Below, one piece after another: positions 1-9,090 of a DNA stretch of 64,000 nucleotides. Position 1 is the first letter of the stretch. Each line of letters starts with the position of its first letter. This DNA is from an uncultured Oscillospiraceae bacterium. Lineage in GTDB: Bacteria > Bacillota > Clostridia > Oscillospirales > Acutalibacteraceae. The position numbers and the translations under genes are program-made. The DNA lies in the NCBI GenBank assembly GCA_900541975.1, contig UQLR01000001.1:128690-192689 (forward strand), written 5' to 3'. The notes below the pieces were generated by a model, which saw nothing but the letters and a program-made list of their open reading frames with translations, was not told the DNA's origin and searched no databases.

Positions 1-586
1 TGGCAGAAAGATTGGCAATAATCGTTGCACCGTTTTCGGCAAGCCTGCAAGATGGAGAGGTTGGTACCCAAAGGTCTTCGCATACCTCTACCCCCAGAAC
101 AAGGTCCGGCATAGAACTGCAGGAAAAGAGGATGTCCGGCGTAATGGTATAGTTTTTTCCGCCAATTGTAACAGGAATGTTGGTTTGCCCGGCGGCAAAA
201 TGCCGCATTTCATAAAACTCAGAATACAACGGAATATTCTTTTTAGGAATAATTCCTAAAATTTCTCCTTTATAAAGCACGACTGCACAATTGTAAAGCG
301 CGTTGGAAGCACGCAGCGGCACACCTATAACGGAAAGAACAGGCAGTGCAGAGGTTTTTTCTGCAATTTGCAGCACAGCCTCTTCAGCGGCATCCAGCAA
401 AGCGCGCTGCAAAAAAAGATCGGAACAGGTATACCCCGTAACAGAAAGCTCCGGAAACACAACCAGTGAAGCGTTATTTTCCGCAGCCTGCAGGATTTGT
501 CCGATGATCGCCCTTGCATTATGTGTACAGTCCGCTACCCTGATTTCAGGCGTTGCCGCAGCAACCCGTAAAAAACCATCCTTCAT
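1..586 (-). CDS. nadE: NAD+ synthase, glutamine-dependent (N-terminal part; cut by window edge)
   Basis: The reading frame opens at ATG 584-586 behind an AGGGG ribosome binding site and runs off the left edge, so about 195 residues are visible and the C-terminus is missing. They form a nitrilase/CN-hydrolase domain: FPELSVTGYTCSDLF carries the catalytic Glu, IPKKNIPLYSEFYEMRHF the Lys, and VEVCEDLW the Cys nucleophile. This arrangement is typical of the glutaminase half of NadE, which feeds ammonia to the synthetase half that amidates nicotinic acid adenine dinucleotide in the last step of NAD synthesis. The synthetase domain is expected outside the window, so a stand-alone nitrilase is not formally excluded. 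Confidence 0.88.
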   Translation of the reverse strand, partial: MKDGFLRVAAATPEIRVADCTHNARAIIGQILQAAENNASLVVFPELSVTGYTCSDLFLQRALLDAAEEAVLQIAEKTSALPVLSVIGVPLRASNALYNCAVVLYKGEILGIIPKKNIPLYSEFYEMRHFAAGQTNIPVTIGGKNYTITPDILFSCSSMPDLVLGVEVCEDLWVPTSPSCRLAENGATIIANLSA

Positions 587-605
587 AGCCCCTAATCCCC
601 TTATA

Positions 606-646
606 TTACAACAAAATAAAATATCCTCATAGTGTATGAGGATATT
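606..646 (-). terminator. Rho-independent terminator after the polymerase gene
   Basis: Perfect 12-bp arms AATATCCTCATA (620-631) and TATGAGGATATT (635-646) with a 3-nt loop. Reading leftward the stem is followed by TTATTTTGTTG. It separates the gene at 667-2169 from nadE. Confidence 0.7.
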
Positions 647-666
647 ATAACCTAACTTTTTTCTTT

Positions 667-2169
667 TTACAACCGATCTTCTGGCTCCTCTTCTGAATTC
701 TCTTCCTCCGTAGGAGTATCAAAAAGGTCTGCCTGCGCCGATTCTTTTCTTCCAAAGAGGTCTAAAACAATCTTCTGTTCCAGATGATCATACTTGAGCA
801 TATAACAACTTGTATAACCAAGGAAAAGCCAGAAAACAACAACCATAAATGTCTGCTCATATAAAAGCGTTTTTTCCAAAATCGCATACGCGCAGTAAGC
901 GCATATAAAAGCAAACAGTGCGGGAAAAACCGTTTGTCTGAGGTCCTTTTTTTCAAGAAAAAGGCTTTTTACAATATGGCGCGCAACATGCAAAGCAAAA
1001 GATACAAAAATTACAAACCCAACAATTCCCGCGCAGACAAGAATTGTTAAATAGCCATTGTGCAGATCTGAAAAATGCAGACCGCCTTCAATATAGCGTT
1101 CCCCATATGGGACCAGGTTTGCCTTACCGATCCCAAACAAGGGATAGTTACCGATTAAAACAGCCGATTCCGTAAACAGGCGTATGCGCCCGCTGTCAAT
1201 ATTTTCGTTTAAATGTGTAAAGGAAACAGGTTGCTTGTCCTGTGCCTGCTCCGGCAAGGCTTCTTTATCAATTACAGCAAGTTGGGACGTTGTAAGCGCC
1301 GTAATCCCGGATGCACCCAGTTGTAATAATTCTCTGGAGGCAAACAGAACAAGCGCAATTCCTGTGCACGCAAGAAACATTTTCCCCATTTTTGCTGCAG
1401 CCTGTTTAAACGAAAGCGTCTGCTGCCATTTAAAAATTTTATAGCAGACAAGGAAGATGACATAAAACACAAGTAAAATAAGCGATGAATTGGAATCAGA
1501 TAAAAATAAGGCTAGCAGATTACATACAAAGCATAAAATGAGCAGTGTTTTACTTTGTGGTTTTTTATGAATGCTTTTCAGAAATTTTTTTCTGGTAAGC
1601 ATGTGGCAACAGGCAATGGCAACCACACTGGAAAAACCGAGTAAATTCGGGTTTGTGTACAGACCAGTAAAACGATTTTCAAAAACGATAAGGGAATACC
1701 CCATAAACTCACCATACAGATTAAACAGAACAAACGGGATACCAACTATCGCCAAAAGCGTGGTGACAACCACCATTATTTTGCAAAACCAAAAAAGCTC
1801 CAGACGCACACGTTTTTTATTTTTCTCTGTATGCATCCCGTAAAAAATAAAGAAACAAATTACCACATGCGCAAGCATCAGCATGTTTTCCCAAAAATTA
1901 TCAGCCACATGAATCAACGCCGTTATAAAGGTGCTGACCAGAAACAGAAACAGCCATCTGCAATACTTCACCTGCAAGATTCGCCTGTTTTTAAGGTAGT
2001 AAAAATAAAAAATATAGCCAGCCCAAAACATCCATACATATTTCGCTGCTACGGCGGCAGGTTCAATTACTGCGACAGAGCAAAGAAACAGGGTAAATAT
2101 ATAGACCAGACGAAATGCTGAAATGTTTAAAAAAATTTTTTTCAAGCGGTTGATACGGACAGAAGCCAT
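667..2169 (-). CDS. O-antigen ligase / polymerase-like membrane protein
   Basis: A 500-residue polytopic membrane protein with roughly ten to twelve hydrophobic segments. A large extracytoplasmic loop near residues 300-370 ends in the segment LHFSDLHNGYL, a Wzy_C / O-antigen-ligase hallmark (His in the loop just before a membrane helix). Residues after 470 are acidic and probably cytoplasmic. The family polymerises or ligates lipid-linked glycans, so in this Gram-positive setting it most likely acts in capsule or exopolysaccharide assembly. It follows the sugar-phosphate transferase at 2205-2888 by 35 nt and likely shares its transcript. ATG start with GGAG 8 nt upstream. The substrate cannot be deduced. 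Confidence 0.75.
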   Translation of the reverse strand: MASVRINRLKKIFLNISAFRLVYIFTLFLCSVAVIEPAAVAAKYVWMFWAGYIFYFYYLKNRRILQVKYCRWLFLFLVSTFITALIHVADNFWENMLMLAHVVICFFIFYGMHTEKNKKRVRLELFWFCKIMVVVTTLLAIVGIPFVLFNLYGEFMGYSLIVFENRFTGLYTNPNLLGFSSVVAIACCHMLTRKKFLKSIHKKPQSKTLLILCFVCNLLALFLSDSNSSLILLVFYVIFLVCYKIFKWQQTLSFKQAAAKMGKMFLACTGIALVLFASRELLQLGASGITALTTSQLAVIDKEALPEQAQDKQPVSFTHLNENIDSGRIRLFTESAVLIGNYPLFGIGKANLVPYGERYIEGGLHFSDLHNGYLTILVCAGIVGFVIFVSFALHVARHIVKSLFLEKKDLRQTVFPALFAFICAYCAYAILEKTLLYEQTFMVVVFWLFLGYTSCYMLKYDHLEQKIVLDLFGRKESAQADLFDTPTEEENSEEEPEDRL

Positions 2170-2204
2170 AAAATATTCTCCTCTAAATGTCTAAAACCAA
2201 CGCC

Positions 2205-2888
2205 TTAAAAAACGTCGGCAATGGTTTTGAACATAATTTTAAGATCATATAAAAAATGGAATTGTTTTATGTACTCCAGATTCATAACCATTTTTTTCGG
2301 CAGAACAACCTCCATATAGTTTTTATCTATATCTTTCGGATTTTTAAACAAGTCGTCTTCGTCGCGATACGTAATGCTGGCAAGCGACGTAACGCCTGCC
2401 GGCATTAATAAAGTAGCATACATTTCGTCGCTGTAGCGCTCTACATATTTAGGCACCTCCGGCCTTGTCCCCACCAGAGACATGCTTCCGAGAAACACAT
2501 TAAAAATCTGCGGCAACTCATCTAAACGGTACTTACGCAAAAACTTTCCGTTTTTCGTAATGCGGGCATCATCGGTCTGGGTAATTTGTCCGCCAAGCGC
2601 CTCTGCATTTTGCACCATTGTCCGAAATTTTAAAATCTTAAACGGACGGCCGTTGGTTGTGATTCTTTTCTGCTGAAAGAGCACCGGCCCCTTTGAGCCG
2701 CATTTTACAACTGCGGCAATTACACACATTGGCGCCAGCAGCAATACAATCAGCACAGATGACACAACGATATCCAGGACTCTTTTTGCTACAAGGCTTT
2801 TCTTTTTCTTTTCCAAAATATTGTAATAGACCCTTACTTTTTCATTTTGCATATATGCAGGTAAATTCTCCCACTTGGATAAAAACAT
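2205..2888 (-). CDS. Undecaprenyl-phosphate sugar-1-phosphate transferase
   Basis: The protein belongs to the bacterial sugar transferase family (PF02397) that starts exopolysaccharide repeat units by moving a sugar phosphate from a nucleotide sugar to undecaprenyl phosphate. One hydrophobic re-entrant helix follows KRVLDIVVSS. Conserved blocks are KGPVLFQQKR, FKILKFRTM, RKYRLDELPQ (catalytic Asp-Glu) and SLVGTRPEVP. The start is placed at ATG 2886-2888, which has GGAGG five nt upstream; an in-frame GTG at 2946-2948 has no visible ribosome binding site. About 227 residues. It is the minimal WbaP/PglC-like form without the four extra N-terminal helices. It precedes the polymerase gene. Confidence 0.88.
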   Translation of the reverse strand: MFLSKWENLPAYMQNEKVRVYYNILEKKKKSLVAKRVLDIVVSSVLIVLLLAPMCVIAAVVKCGSKGPVLFQQKRITTNGRPFKILKFRTMVQNAEALGGQITQTDDARITKNGKFLRKYRLDELPQIFNVFLGSMSLVGTRPEVPKYVERYSDEMYATLLMPAGVTSLASITYRDEDDLFKNPKDIDKNYMEVVLPKKMVMNLEYIKQFHFLYDLKIMFKTIADVF

Positions 2889-3057
2889 TTTTTCCTCCGG
2901 AACACAATATTCTATATCTAAAAGTGTTGATGCGGTAAAATTATACACGAAAAGCGGGTGCTTTTCAACTTGTTTTGCATTACGTTTTTGTCACAAATAG
3001 GTTCTGGCAAATTGAACGATTCCAATTTTATTTGGTAAAAGGCGGCAAAAACACCTT

Positions 3058-3096
3058 ATAAAGAAACAGTGCAGCCACATATTGTGAACTGCACTG
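3058..3096 (-). terminator. Terminator after dockerin gene
   Basis: Arms CAGTGCAG (3067-3074) and CTGCACTG (3089-3096); reading leftward the stem is followed by TTTCTTTATAAGG. It lies downstream of the dockerin gene, in the 270-nt gap 2889-3158 that holds no other recognisable feature. Confidence 0.5.
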
Positions 3097-3158
3097 CGCT
3101 TGAATATTGACGCATACTGCAATAAGCAGAGATTTTATTTTGTCCCTTGCATTAGCTA

Positions 3159-3722
3159 TTATACAATTTCATACATATTTGCAACAATTTTTTGCATAAT
3201 CAATACATCTTTTGTCGTTACTTTTCCATCCTGATTACAATCACATAAATAGAGTCTTGAGGCGTCAGTTTGTATATTTGCAATATGTTTTTGTACTTGC
3301 AAAACATCGTCAACATCTACTTTGTTGTTTGCATTGACGTCGCCAACAAGATATACGGCAACTCCACTGTCGCTTGCAGAAACCGCGTTTGCAGCAGCGT
3401 CTATATCAATCAGGCCGTTTTGATACGCCACTGCCAGAGAATAGTATTGATCTGCATTTCCTACATATAAACCTAATTTTGAAGAAAATTGTGCGTCTTC
3501 TTTGTAATCGGGCCGATAAAATACGTATTTGCCAATCTGTTCCGTGACCTCCATTGGAAGTTGTATATCACTGAGATAATAATAAAGTTCATACTCACCC
3601 AGCGTACAAATCACCACTTTTTGCGGCACGGAACTGTCCTGTGGTACATCGGCCGAAACGGTAATCACCCCCAGCATAAACAGCATAATCAGCGCCATTA
3701 AAAAAGCCAGTATTTTTTTCAT
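3159..3722 (-). CDS. Secreted protein with C-terminal type I dockerin
   Basis: 187 residues. Residues 1-24 are a signal peptide (basic start, hydrophobic core, cleavage near SADVP). Residues 128-147 and 161-180 are two F-hand calcium-binding repeats, each beginning with GDVNANNKVDVDD- or CDCNQDGKVTTKD-like segments. Together they form a type I dockerin, which docks onto cohesin domains of scaffoldins or surface proteins. Residues 36-125 have no recognised enzymatic domain. It sits 17 nt after the subtilisin-like protease and is probably co-transcribed with it. No cohesin gene is visible here. Ribosome binding site AAGGGTGATC precedes ATG. It may be a protease partner or inhibitor presented through the dockerin, but that is inference. 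Confidence 0.82.
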   Translation of the reverse strand: MKKILAFLMALIMLFMLGVITVSADVPQDSSVPQKVVICTLGEYELYYYLSDIQLPMEVTEQIGKYVFYRPDYKEDAQFSSKLGLYVGNADQYYSLAVAYQNGLIDIDAAANAVSASDSGVAVYLVGDVNANNKVDVDDVLQVQKHIANIQTDASRLYLCDCNQDGKVTTKDVLIMQKIVANMYEIV

Positions 3723-3739
3723 AAGATCACCCTTCCATA

Positions 3740-5737
3740 TTATTGAAACCAGGCCACTGTGACGTCCTGTCCTTGCGTACCCGATTTTTGAATTTTTACA
3801 GTATACGTACCTGTACGACTTGGTGTAAACGCAATATATTCTTTGGTATCATACCTGTACCAAGACATATAAATTGTCTCCCCGTCAGGATCAAGTATTT
3901 CTAATAAATACGTATCCCTAGATGCGTCGTTTATTGTTCCTGTGGAATGGTCAGACCCGGATACTGTATTTTTCTTCAGCCAATTTAAACAGATTTGAAG
4001 CCGTTTGGCAGTGGACGTTACCTGGATTGTTTCTGAATATCCATTGTTAGAAGCCCCAAAATTGGGAAAATAGAAGTAATTGCTATCATACAAAACAGTA
4101 TACGCGTTTAAAGCGTTCAGCATACCTGCGCCGTTTTTCCTGCACAGGCCCATACGCCAGGAGCCGGAAAGGGAATCGACATTATTAGAAGAATCGCTGT
4201 CTGTATCAAACTCCTTCATCTGCTGGGTCTTAACAGCCCCGGCAAGCAAAAACGCTTTAAGCGCTACCGGCTTTGTTTTAAAATAAGAAAAAACCTGACA
4301 TAGCTGCGCCACTGCACCTGTAACAAGCGGCGCGGAAAGCGAGGTTCCCGTTGTGCCCCCCGTATTGGCATTTAAAGGTGTTACCAACCTATATCCCGGC
4401 GCAACAAGATCCGGCTTATAGGCAAGTGTGGCAACAGTATTGTATGCCGTGCTTGTACCAACCGTTTGTTGGTAGGAATCATAATTACCAACTGTAATAA
4501 TATTATATGCCATTGCATTGCGCCCGACACGGTTTTGATTGACTTTTGTACCGTTTTCAACCGTTCCGTTTCCAGCAGCGTTTACAATACTGACAGAGTG
4601 ATTGTACACCAGATGGTCAAACCACTTGGCATAGACATCATAAGAATTGTTGCCTGTGTTGACATAGATCCAACTAAAATTGATGACGTTTACACCCTGC
4701 GCTATCAGCCATTCAATTCCTTCATATGTTTCAGATACTGAATTTGCGGAAGAAGCCGCACAATAAAGTTGCGCATCCGGCACGGCGCCCGTGTAAGAAG
4801 ACGTTTTTCCAACCAGCAGGCATGCAACCAGCGAAGCATGGTCGCTGCCCTTTGCAACATCCTGCGGACGAATATGCAACCGCGTATTTGATGCGTTGTT
4901 TTCATCAAGCATATGTTCAAAAACCTGGCGGTGACTGGTTCCCTGCGTGGTGATCGGCACGCCGGATTCAAACATTCCAATTTTTATATTCGCACCGGTA
5001 TAGCCCTTGTTTTTCATAGATGTGATCCCGGTCGTATTAAAATACGACTGATCTGCAGAAGCTGCTGCCAATTCTATTTCCTGTTCCTGCGCAGCATCTA
5101 CGCTCGGCAGATCGTTATCGAAATAATCGATCGACTGTACACATGTATACCGTATGATTTTATAAATTTCATCCTTTGTCAATGTAAGCAAAATATTCGG
5201 CGCATAGGTGCTAATATAGAGCAGCGAGGGCTGTTGTTGGCCCTGTATATGTAAAAGACCGTATTCTTCTGACGGAAACAACATATGATAAAGGCTGGCA
5301 TTTTGTTCTTCATACGCCTGGGCGGCTACAGAACGCCTTGTTTCGATATATACCTGCACATCTTGCGAGGCGGTTGCATCCTCTGCTGCCAAATAACTGG
5401 TATTCTCAAATACCGGTAAATCGTTTGATGTATTATTTTGCTGGTGCATCGCAAGCTGCAAAACATTTTCTGAAACTTTTCCCTGGGAAACTCCGGCTTG
5501 CAAGACCTGTTGCGTTTCCTGGTCGACCTCTTCATAATCTATGTCCTGCAGCCAGATAGATACATCCACACAATCGCTGCCCGACATTGTTTCTAATTTT
5601 TCCAAAAGAACACTGTCAAGTTTATACAGAGCGCCTTCCCATGATGCCGCTGCAGCATAAAGTGGATTTGCAAGGATTGCCGTTATCGTTACAATGGCAA
5701 GTAAGACAGCTACGCCCTTTTTTATTTCCCGTTTCAA
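3740..5737 (-). CDS. Secreted S8 (subtilisin-like) serine protease with Glu at the Asp position
   Basis: 665 residues with a signal peptide (hydrophobic residues 9-28) and a long pro-region to about 235. The S8 fold follows: IKIGMFESG around residue 257 where the catalytic Asp is expected, His300 in DHASLVA, oxyanion Asn390 in NAAGN, and nucleophile Ser466 in GTSLSAP. A C-terminal beta domain (about 555-665) resembles pre-peptidase C-terminal or P-domain-like modules. The Asp of the triad is replaced by Glu257, seen directly. The enzyme should be exported. Start is TTG with AAAGGG upstream, near a strong promoter. The dockerin gene follows in the same operon. Confidence 0.85.
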   Translation of the reverse strand: MKREIKKGVAVLLAIVTITAILANPLYAAAASWEGALYKLDSVLLEKLETMSGSDCVDVSIWLQDIDYEEVDQETQQVLQAGVSQGKVSENVLQLAMHQQNNTSNDLPVFENTSYLAAEDATASQDVQVYIETRRSVAAQAYEEQNASLYHMLFPSEEYGLLHIQGQQQPSLLYISTYAPNILLTLTKDEIYKIIRYTCVQSIDYFDNDLPSVDAAQEQEIELAAASADQSYFNTTGITSMKNKGYTGANIKIGMFESGVPITTQGTSHRQVFEHMLDENNASNTRLHIRPQDVAKGSDHASLVACLLVGKTSSYTGAVPDAQLYCAASSANSVSETYEGIEWLIAQGVNVINFSWIYVNTGNNSYDVYAKWFDHLVYNHSVSIVNAAGNGTVENGTKVNQNRVGRNAMAYNIITVGNYDSYQQTVGTSTAYNTVATLAYKPDLVAPGYRLVTPLNANTGGTTGTSLSAPLVTGAVAQLCQVFSYFKTKPVALKAFLLAGAVKTQQMKEFDTDSDSSNNVDSLSGSWRMGLCRKNGAGMLNALNAYTVLYDSNYFYFPNFGASNNGYSETIQVTSTAKRLQICLNWLKKNTVSGSDHSTGTINDASRDTYLLEILDPDGETIYMSWYRYDTKEYIAFTPSRTGTYTVKIQKSGTQGQDVTVAWFQ

Positions 5738-5849
5738 AATAAATCATCCCTTTCTTTTTTAACGTATGGGAAATATAAAACAGAACCATTTAAAATTTAC
5801 CACAATTTTACTCACCATTGCAATTCCAGACCCCTTAACTTACAGTTTA

Positions 5850-5878
5850 AATTTAACATAAAAATATATTTTTGTCAA
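5850..5878 (-). promoter_or_regulatory. Sigma-A promoter for protease-dockerin operon
   Basis: Leftward TTGACA (5873-5878) and TAAATT (5850-5855) separated by 17 nt, about 110 nt before the protease start. Confidence 0.65.
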
Positions 5879-5900
5879 GAAGTATATAAAAATTTATTTT

Positions 5901-5934
5901 AAAATTAAAAAATGCGCATAGTAAACTATGCGCA
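5901..5934 (-). terminator. Terminator after nrdR
   Basis: Perfect arms TGCGCATAG (5913-5921) and CTATGCGCA (5926-5934), 4-nt loop, followed leftward by a TTTTTTAATTTT tract. It lies 9 nt beyond the nrdR stop. Confidence 0.85.
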
Positions 5935-5942
5935 GAAAAAAT

Positions 5943-6398
5943 TTATTTATCTTTTAAAAGCTTATTAAGTTCTTCCATGAAAGTGTTAATATCTTTAAAC
6001 TGCCGGTACACCGATGCAAAACGCACATAAGAAACTTCATCCACATTTTTGAGCAGCTCCATTGCATATTCCCCAATCAGCTTGGAGGTTACCTCTCTGT
6101 CAAGAGAATTTTGCAGCTTGGCTTCAATATCGTCCACCATGCTTTCAATGGCTGCTATGGAAACCGGCCTTTTTTCACAGGCGCGAAGCAAGCCTGCCGT
6201 CAGCTTATTGCGGTCGAAAACTTCTCTGGACTTGTCGCGTTTGACTACAATAATTGGAACTGTTTCAATAACCTCGTGCGTTGTAAAACGCTTGCCGCAG
6301 TTGAGACATTCCCTGCGGCGGCGAATTCTTTCGCCATCGTCTGCAGGGCGAGAATCAATCACTTTGCTTTCTTCAAAGCTGCAATACGGACATTTCAT
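5943..6398 (-). CDS. nrdR: Transcriptional repressor NrdR
   Basis: 151 residues, the usual NrdR length. An N-terminal zinc ribbon has Cys3, Cys6, Cys31 and Cys34, with the conserved [10 protein letters not shown] and RRRREC segments. An ATP-cone domain follows from about residue 46 ([17 protein letters not shown]). NrdR senses ATP/dATP and represses ribonucleotide reductase genes by binding NrdR boxes. No nrd gene lies in this window, so it acts in trans. AAGGAG precedes ATG. It has its own promoter and terminator and is a single-gene unit. Confidence 0.97.
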   Translation of the reverse strand: MKCPYCSFEESKVIDSRPADDGERIRRRRECLNCGKRFTTHEVIETVPIIVVKRDKSREVFDRNKLTAGLLRACEKRPVSIAAIESMVDDIEAKLQNSLDREVTSKLIGEYAMELLKNVDEVSYVRFASVYRQFKDINTFMEELNKLLKDK

Positions 6399-6476
6399 AA
6401 AGCGACTCCTTCCATTATATGGAACATTTTTATCTTCCAGCTAAATAACGCCTGTTATCCCCCTGGGATTTAAATA

Positions 6477-6506
6477 ATTATACCATATATAGGAAAAAAA
6501 TAGCAA
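6477..6506 (-). promoter_or_regulatory. Promoter of nrdR
   Basis: Leftward TTGCTA (6501-6506) and perfect TATAAT (6477-6482) with an 18-nt spacer, about 80 nt before the nrdR start. Confidence 0.6.
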
Positions 6507-6561
6507 GTAAAAACAATATACGCACATTTTACAAGGATATTCGTACATTTTATGGCAATAT

Positions 6562-7359
6562 TCACAATCCGGCAGCCATAAGTTCCCGTCTGACAAAATC
6601 GCGCGCCTGTACCAGTTCCCGGATATTTCTGTAATTATTGCTGTATACCTCAATAATACAGCCGCCTTGATAGCCAATTTCTTTTAAAAAAGCAAACAAT
6701 GCAGAATAATCCATAGCGCCACAGCCAGGCAAAAGACAATCCGCGCCCTTTTTGTTGTCGTTGATATGCAAATGCACAAGGCCTTCTCCCATTGCGCGAC
6801 AGACCTGCATCGGATCGTTGCCGGAACGCACAGCCTGCTTGATGTCAAACACAAACTTTGCTCTGTCCCCCAAGTATGTGCGCATTTGTTTTAGAAAGCC
6901 GGGGTTCTGGCTGCGGAACAGATTTACATTTTCCTGGGCAAGCGTTACGCCGTAGCGTTCCCCCAACAGGGACAGCTCCCCAAATTTTTCAAAATACGCT
7001 TCATTGGAAATGCCTGTTTCCGGCGTTTTTTTATCACCATGCAAAACAAGGACGCCAGCGCCAAGAAACTGTGCCGTTTCAAAATACCGTTTATAAAATT
7101 CAAGTGAATCGCGAAAACGCCTTTTATATTCTGTAAAAATTAAATATGGCTCATATCCGGAGGTAAAAGGGTGCAAAGATTTTAATACAGCATTACCCTG
7201 CACAAGCTTTTCCCGTAATTTTTGGACATAAACGGGGTCTATCTCGCTGATGGTATTCAAAAAAATTTCAAAGTAATCAAAGCCCGCGTCCAACAACTGC
7301 TCGAGCGCCGCCTCTGTTTCCTGTGGATACAGACAGGCGGTAGAGATTCCAACCTTCAA
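6562..7359 (-). CDS. Sugar phosphate isomerase/epimerase (AP endonuclease 2-like TIM barrel)
   Basis: About 265 residues of the xylose-isomerase-like TIM-barrel family. Metal-binding positions are visible as GVLVLHGDKK, LAQENVN (Glu), KFVFDIKQA (Asp), GLVHLHINDN (His) and GCIIEVY (Glu) before the C-terminus. The family covers sugar isomerases, epimerases and AP endonuclease IV-like proteins, and the substrate cannot be chosen from sequence. The start is placed at TTG 7357-7359 because GGAGG lies 8 nt upstream and homologues begin with (M)KVGIST; longer frames beginning at ATG 7375-7377 or further upstream would contain this ribosome binding site. It is monocistronic, between nrdR and a small hypothetical gene. 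Confidence 0.75.
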   Translation of the reverse strand: MKVGISTACLYPQETEAALEQLLDAGFDYFEIFLNTISEIDPVYVQKLREKLVQGNAVLKSLHPFTSGYEPYLIFTEYKRRFRDSLEFYKRYFETAQFLGAGVLVLHGDKKTPETGISNEAYFEKFGELSLLGERYGVTLAQENVNLFRSQNPGFLKQMRTYLGDRAKFVFDIKQAVRSGNDPMQVCRAMGEGLVHLHINDNKKGADCLLPGCGAMDYSALFAFLKEIGYQGGCIIEVYSNNYRNIRELVQARDFVRRELMAAGL

Positions 7360-7621
7360 AAAAAAACCTCCACACATTAATACCGGAAAAATATACAATA
7401 CCCTGCACGCGACTGCGGATGGCGGCAAACGTCATTTTATGCCACTTTAATTGATAAGCTTCAAAACGCCGCCATATTTATTTTTCCCGTTAGTAGCATA
7501 GCGCGCTTTTTATAAAACATGTAAATTTTTTTAAAGCCAGCCGCTGGCGGCAGCCAAAAAGTAAAACTGCGTTTATGATCATGCGTACAAAACAGAAAAC
7601 TTCCACCGCCTAAAAAAGCCA

Positions 7622-7819
7622 TCAAAGCAGCTCCAACGCCCTTTTGTATAAAGGATCCAGTTCGCAGCCGCAGCTTCCGCATTGCTGATCTGCTATTTTT
7701 ATAGCAGTGACCAGCGCATCCCGGTCAGCCTTTCCGTTTAACCATTGCTGGGCCGGGATGGCAATGGACTCCCAGCCCGACGCAGCAAATTTTTCCATAA
7801 TTATTTTGAGTTCTTCCAT
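7622..7819 (-). CDS. Small hypothetical protein with Cys-rich C-terminus
   Basis: About 65 residues, not assigned to a family. ATG 7817-7819 is preferred over ATG 7835-7837 because AAAGGTGG lies five nt upstream of the former. The protein is helical in appearance and carries a CGSCGC motif near residue 50 that could bind metal or form disulfides. The 260 nt downstream (7360-7621) hold no supported gene. Confidence 0.5.
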   Translation of the reverse strand: MEELKIIMEKFAASGWESIAIPAQQWLNGKADRDALVTAIKIADQQCGSCGCELDPLYKRALELL

Positions 7820-7917
7820 AAATACCACCTTTTTCATATAATCCGTATAATTGTTTTGCGAAAAAGGAATTTTATATATTCCTTGACTTTGATCTTCTTT
7901 TTTTATATGCGCAATTT

Positions 7918-8820
7918 TTATCCATCATTCGTCCGATATAGCCGGCTGCTCTCCCATCGGTGAAATGCAGACGATACTGCAAAGCCAATTTTAAAATAAA
8001 ACTCCTGCCCCGACAAGACAACCGCTCTTTTCGCTCCAAGCTTTTTTGCGCGGCTGACAGCCTCATAAACAACTGCTTTTCCCAAGCCTATCCCCCTGTG
8101 CTCTGGACTTGTTACAACAGGTTCTATATAAGCCGTTTCGCCTTTTGTGTACCAAACTCCACAATGTGCGCAGTATTCATCTGCATGCATTGCAAAAACC
8201 TGCAAAAAGCGGTTACAATGCGGCGCGCATTCAAAAACCTGCTGTTTGCTTTTTCCTGGAAGCCCTGTATGTCCAAACCCCTTATGGAGAAGCAACTGAT
8301 ATTTCCATTGGTCAACTGTAAAATCGGAAGCGCTTAAAAAATATTTTGGGGGAAGCTGATAATGCAGATCTGTCTGTAAATCTATTTGCAGAACGTTTTC
8401 TTCCACGCCTTTATCAATAAAATGGCGCCTGGTGAGTATTTTTGTCAAACGCTCGTCTTCGGAATTTGCTTTTATTACCATTTTTTCACTGCATTTGCAG
8501 TTTGCGGCAGTGACGTCCAGCATGATTTCCAGTAATTTATTGTCTTCACAGGCATATATAAAATAGAAACGATCTGCATATTGCGTATCATAAGTAAGCA
8601 GGCCAACTATGCGGCAAGAGGGATCTCTGAAAATTGCAATTTGATCAAGCGAATCCACATCCAGCAGCGGGTGTGCCATCATCCATTCAAAACGGCCCCA
8701 GTGGAAATGCTCATTATATCCTTTGTCTGCAACAGTTGAAAGAAAGGCGTACAGGTCTGTATACTGCACATCAAATCTTTGCGACTTATACCTTTCCACT
8801 GTAAAAAGCACTTTTACCAT
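7918..8820 (-). CDS. GNAT family N-acetyltransferase
   Basis: 300 residues. The C-terminal half contains the GNAT acetyl-CoA loop VVTSPEHRGIGLGKAVVYE (about 236-254) and the following FYFKIGF segment. The N-terminal half is an additional, poorly conserved domain that may be a second, degenerate GNAT fold. Such two-domain enzymes acetylate small amines or protein termini, but the substrate here is unknown. Its own transcription unit; only a weak AGGA precedes ATG. Confidence 0.8.
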   Translation of the reverse strand: MVKVLFTVERYKSQRFDVQYTDLYAFLSTVADKGYNEHFHWGRFEWMMAHPLLDVDSLDQIAIFRDPSCRIVGLLTYDTQYADRFYFIYACEDNKLLEIMLDVTAANCKCSEKMVIKANSEDERLTKILTRRHFIDKGVEENVLQIDLQTDLHYQLPPKYFLSASDFTVDQWKYQLLLHKGFGHTGLPGKSKQQVFECAPHCNRFLQVFAMHADEYCAHCGVWYTKGETAYIEPVVTSPEHRGIGLGKAVVYEAVSRAKKLGAKRAVVLSGQEFYFKIGFAVSSAFHRWESSRLYRTNDG

Positions 8821-8950
8821 ATCCTCGCAAAATAAAATGTACTTTTTAATTATACCTTTGTAAAACTGGTATGTAAAGGAAAATTGAAAAATCTATTTTT
8901 CGTGGCAGAAAAATTTTGATTTTTACAATAAAACAAAATTTGGTGCAGCA

Positions 8951-8982
8951 AAAAACAGCAGACGGCTGCGTCTGCTGTTTTT
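8951..8982 (-). terminator. Strong hairpin terminator of the sirtuin/macrodomain operon
   Basis: Perfect 14-bp arms (8951-8964 and 8969-8982) with a 4-nt loop. The A-rich and T-rich outer arms give a T-tract on either strand. It lies about 110 nt beyond the sirtuin stop in the gap 8821-9090, which holds nothing else recognised. Confidence 0.85.
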
Positions 8983-9090
8983 GCTGGTTTAAGAAAGCGG
9001 CTTTTCTTTCAGCCGGTGTTCTGCGCAAAACGGCTTTTGTATGCCGTTTGCTGTTCGACGAGATGGTACTATGCAAATTGTAATTCGCGT

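Noticed and set aside
7461..7682. 73-codon leftward frame overlapping the small Cys-rich gene
   Set aside because: No ribosome binding site, overlaps a better frame and lacks protein-like pattern.
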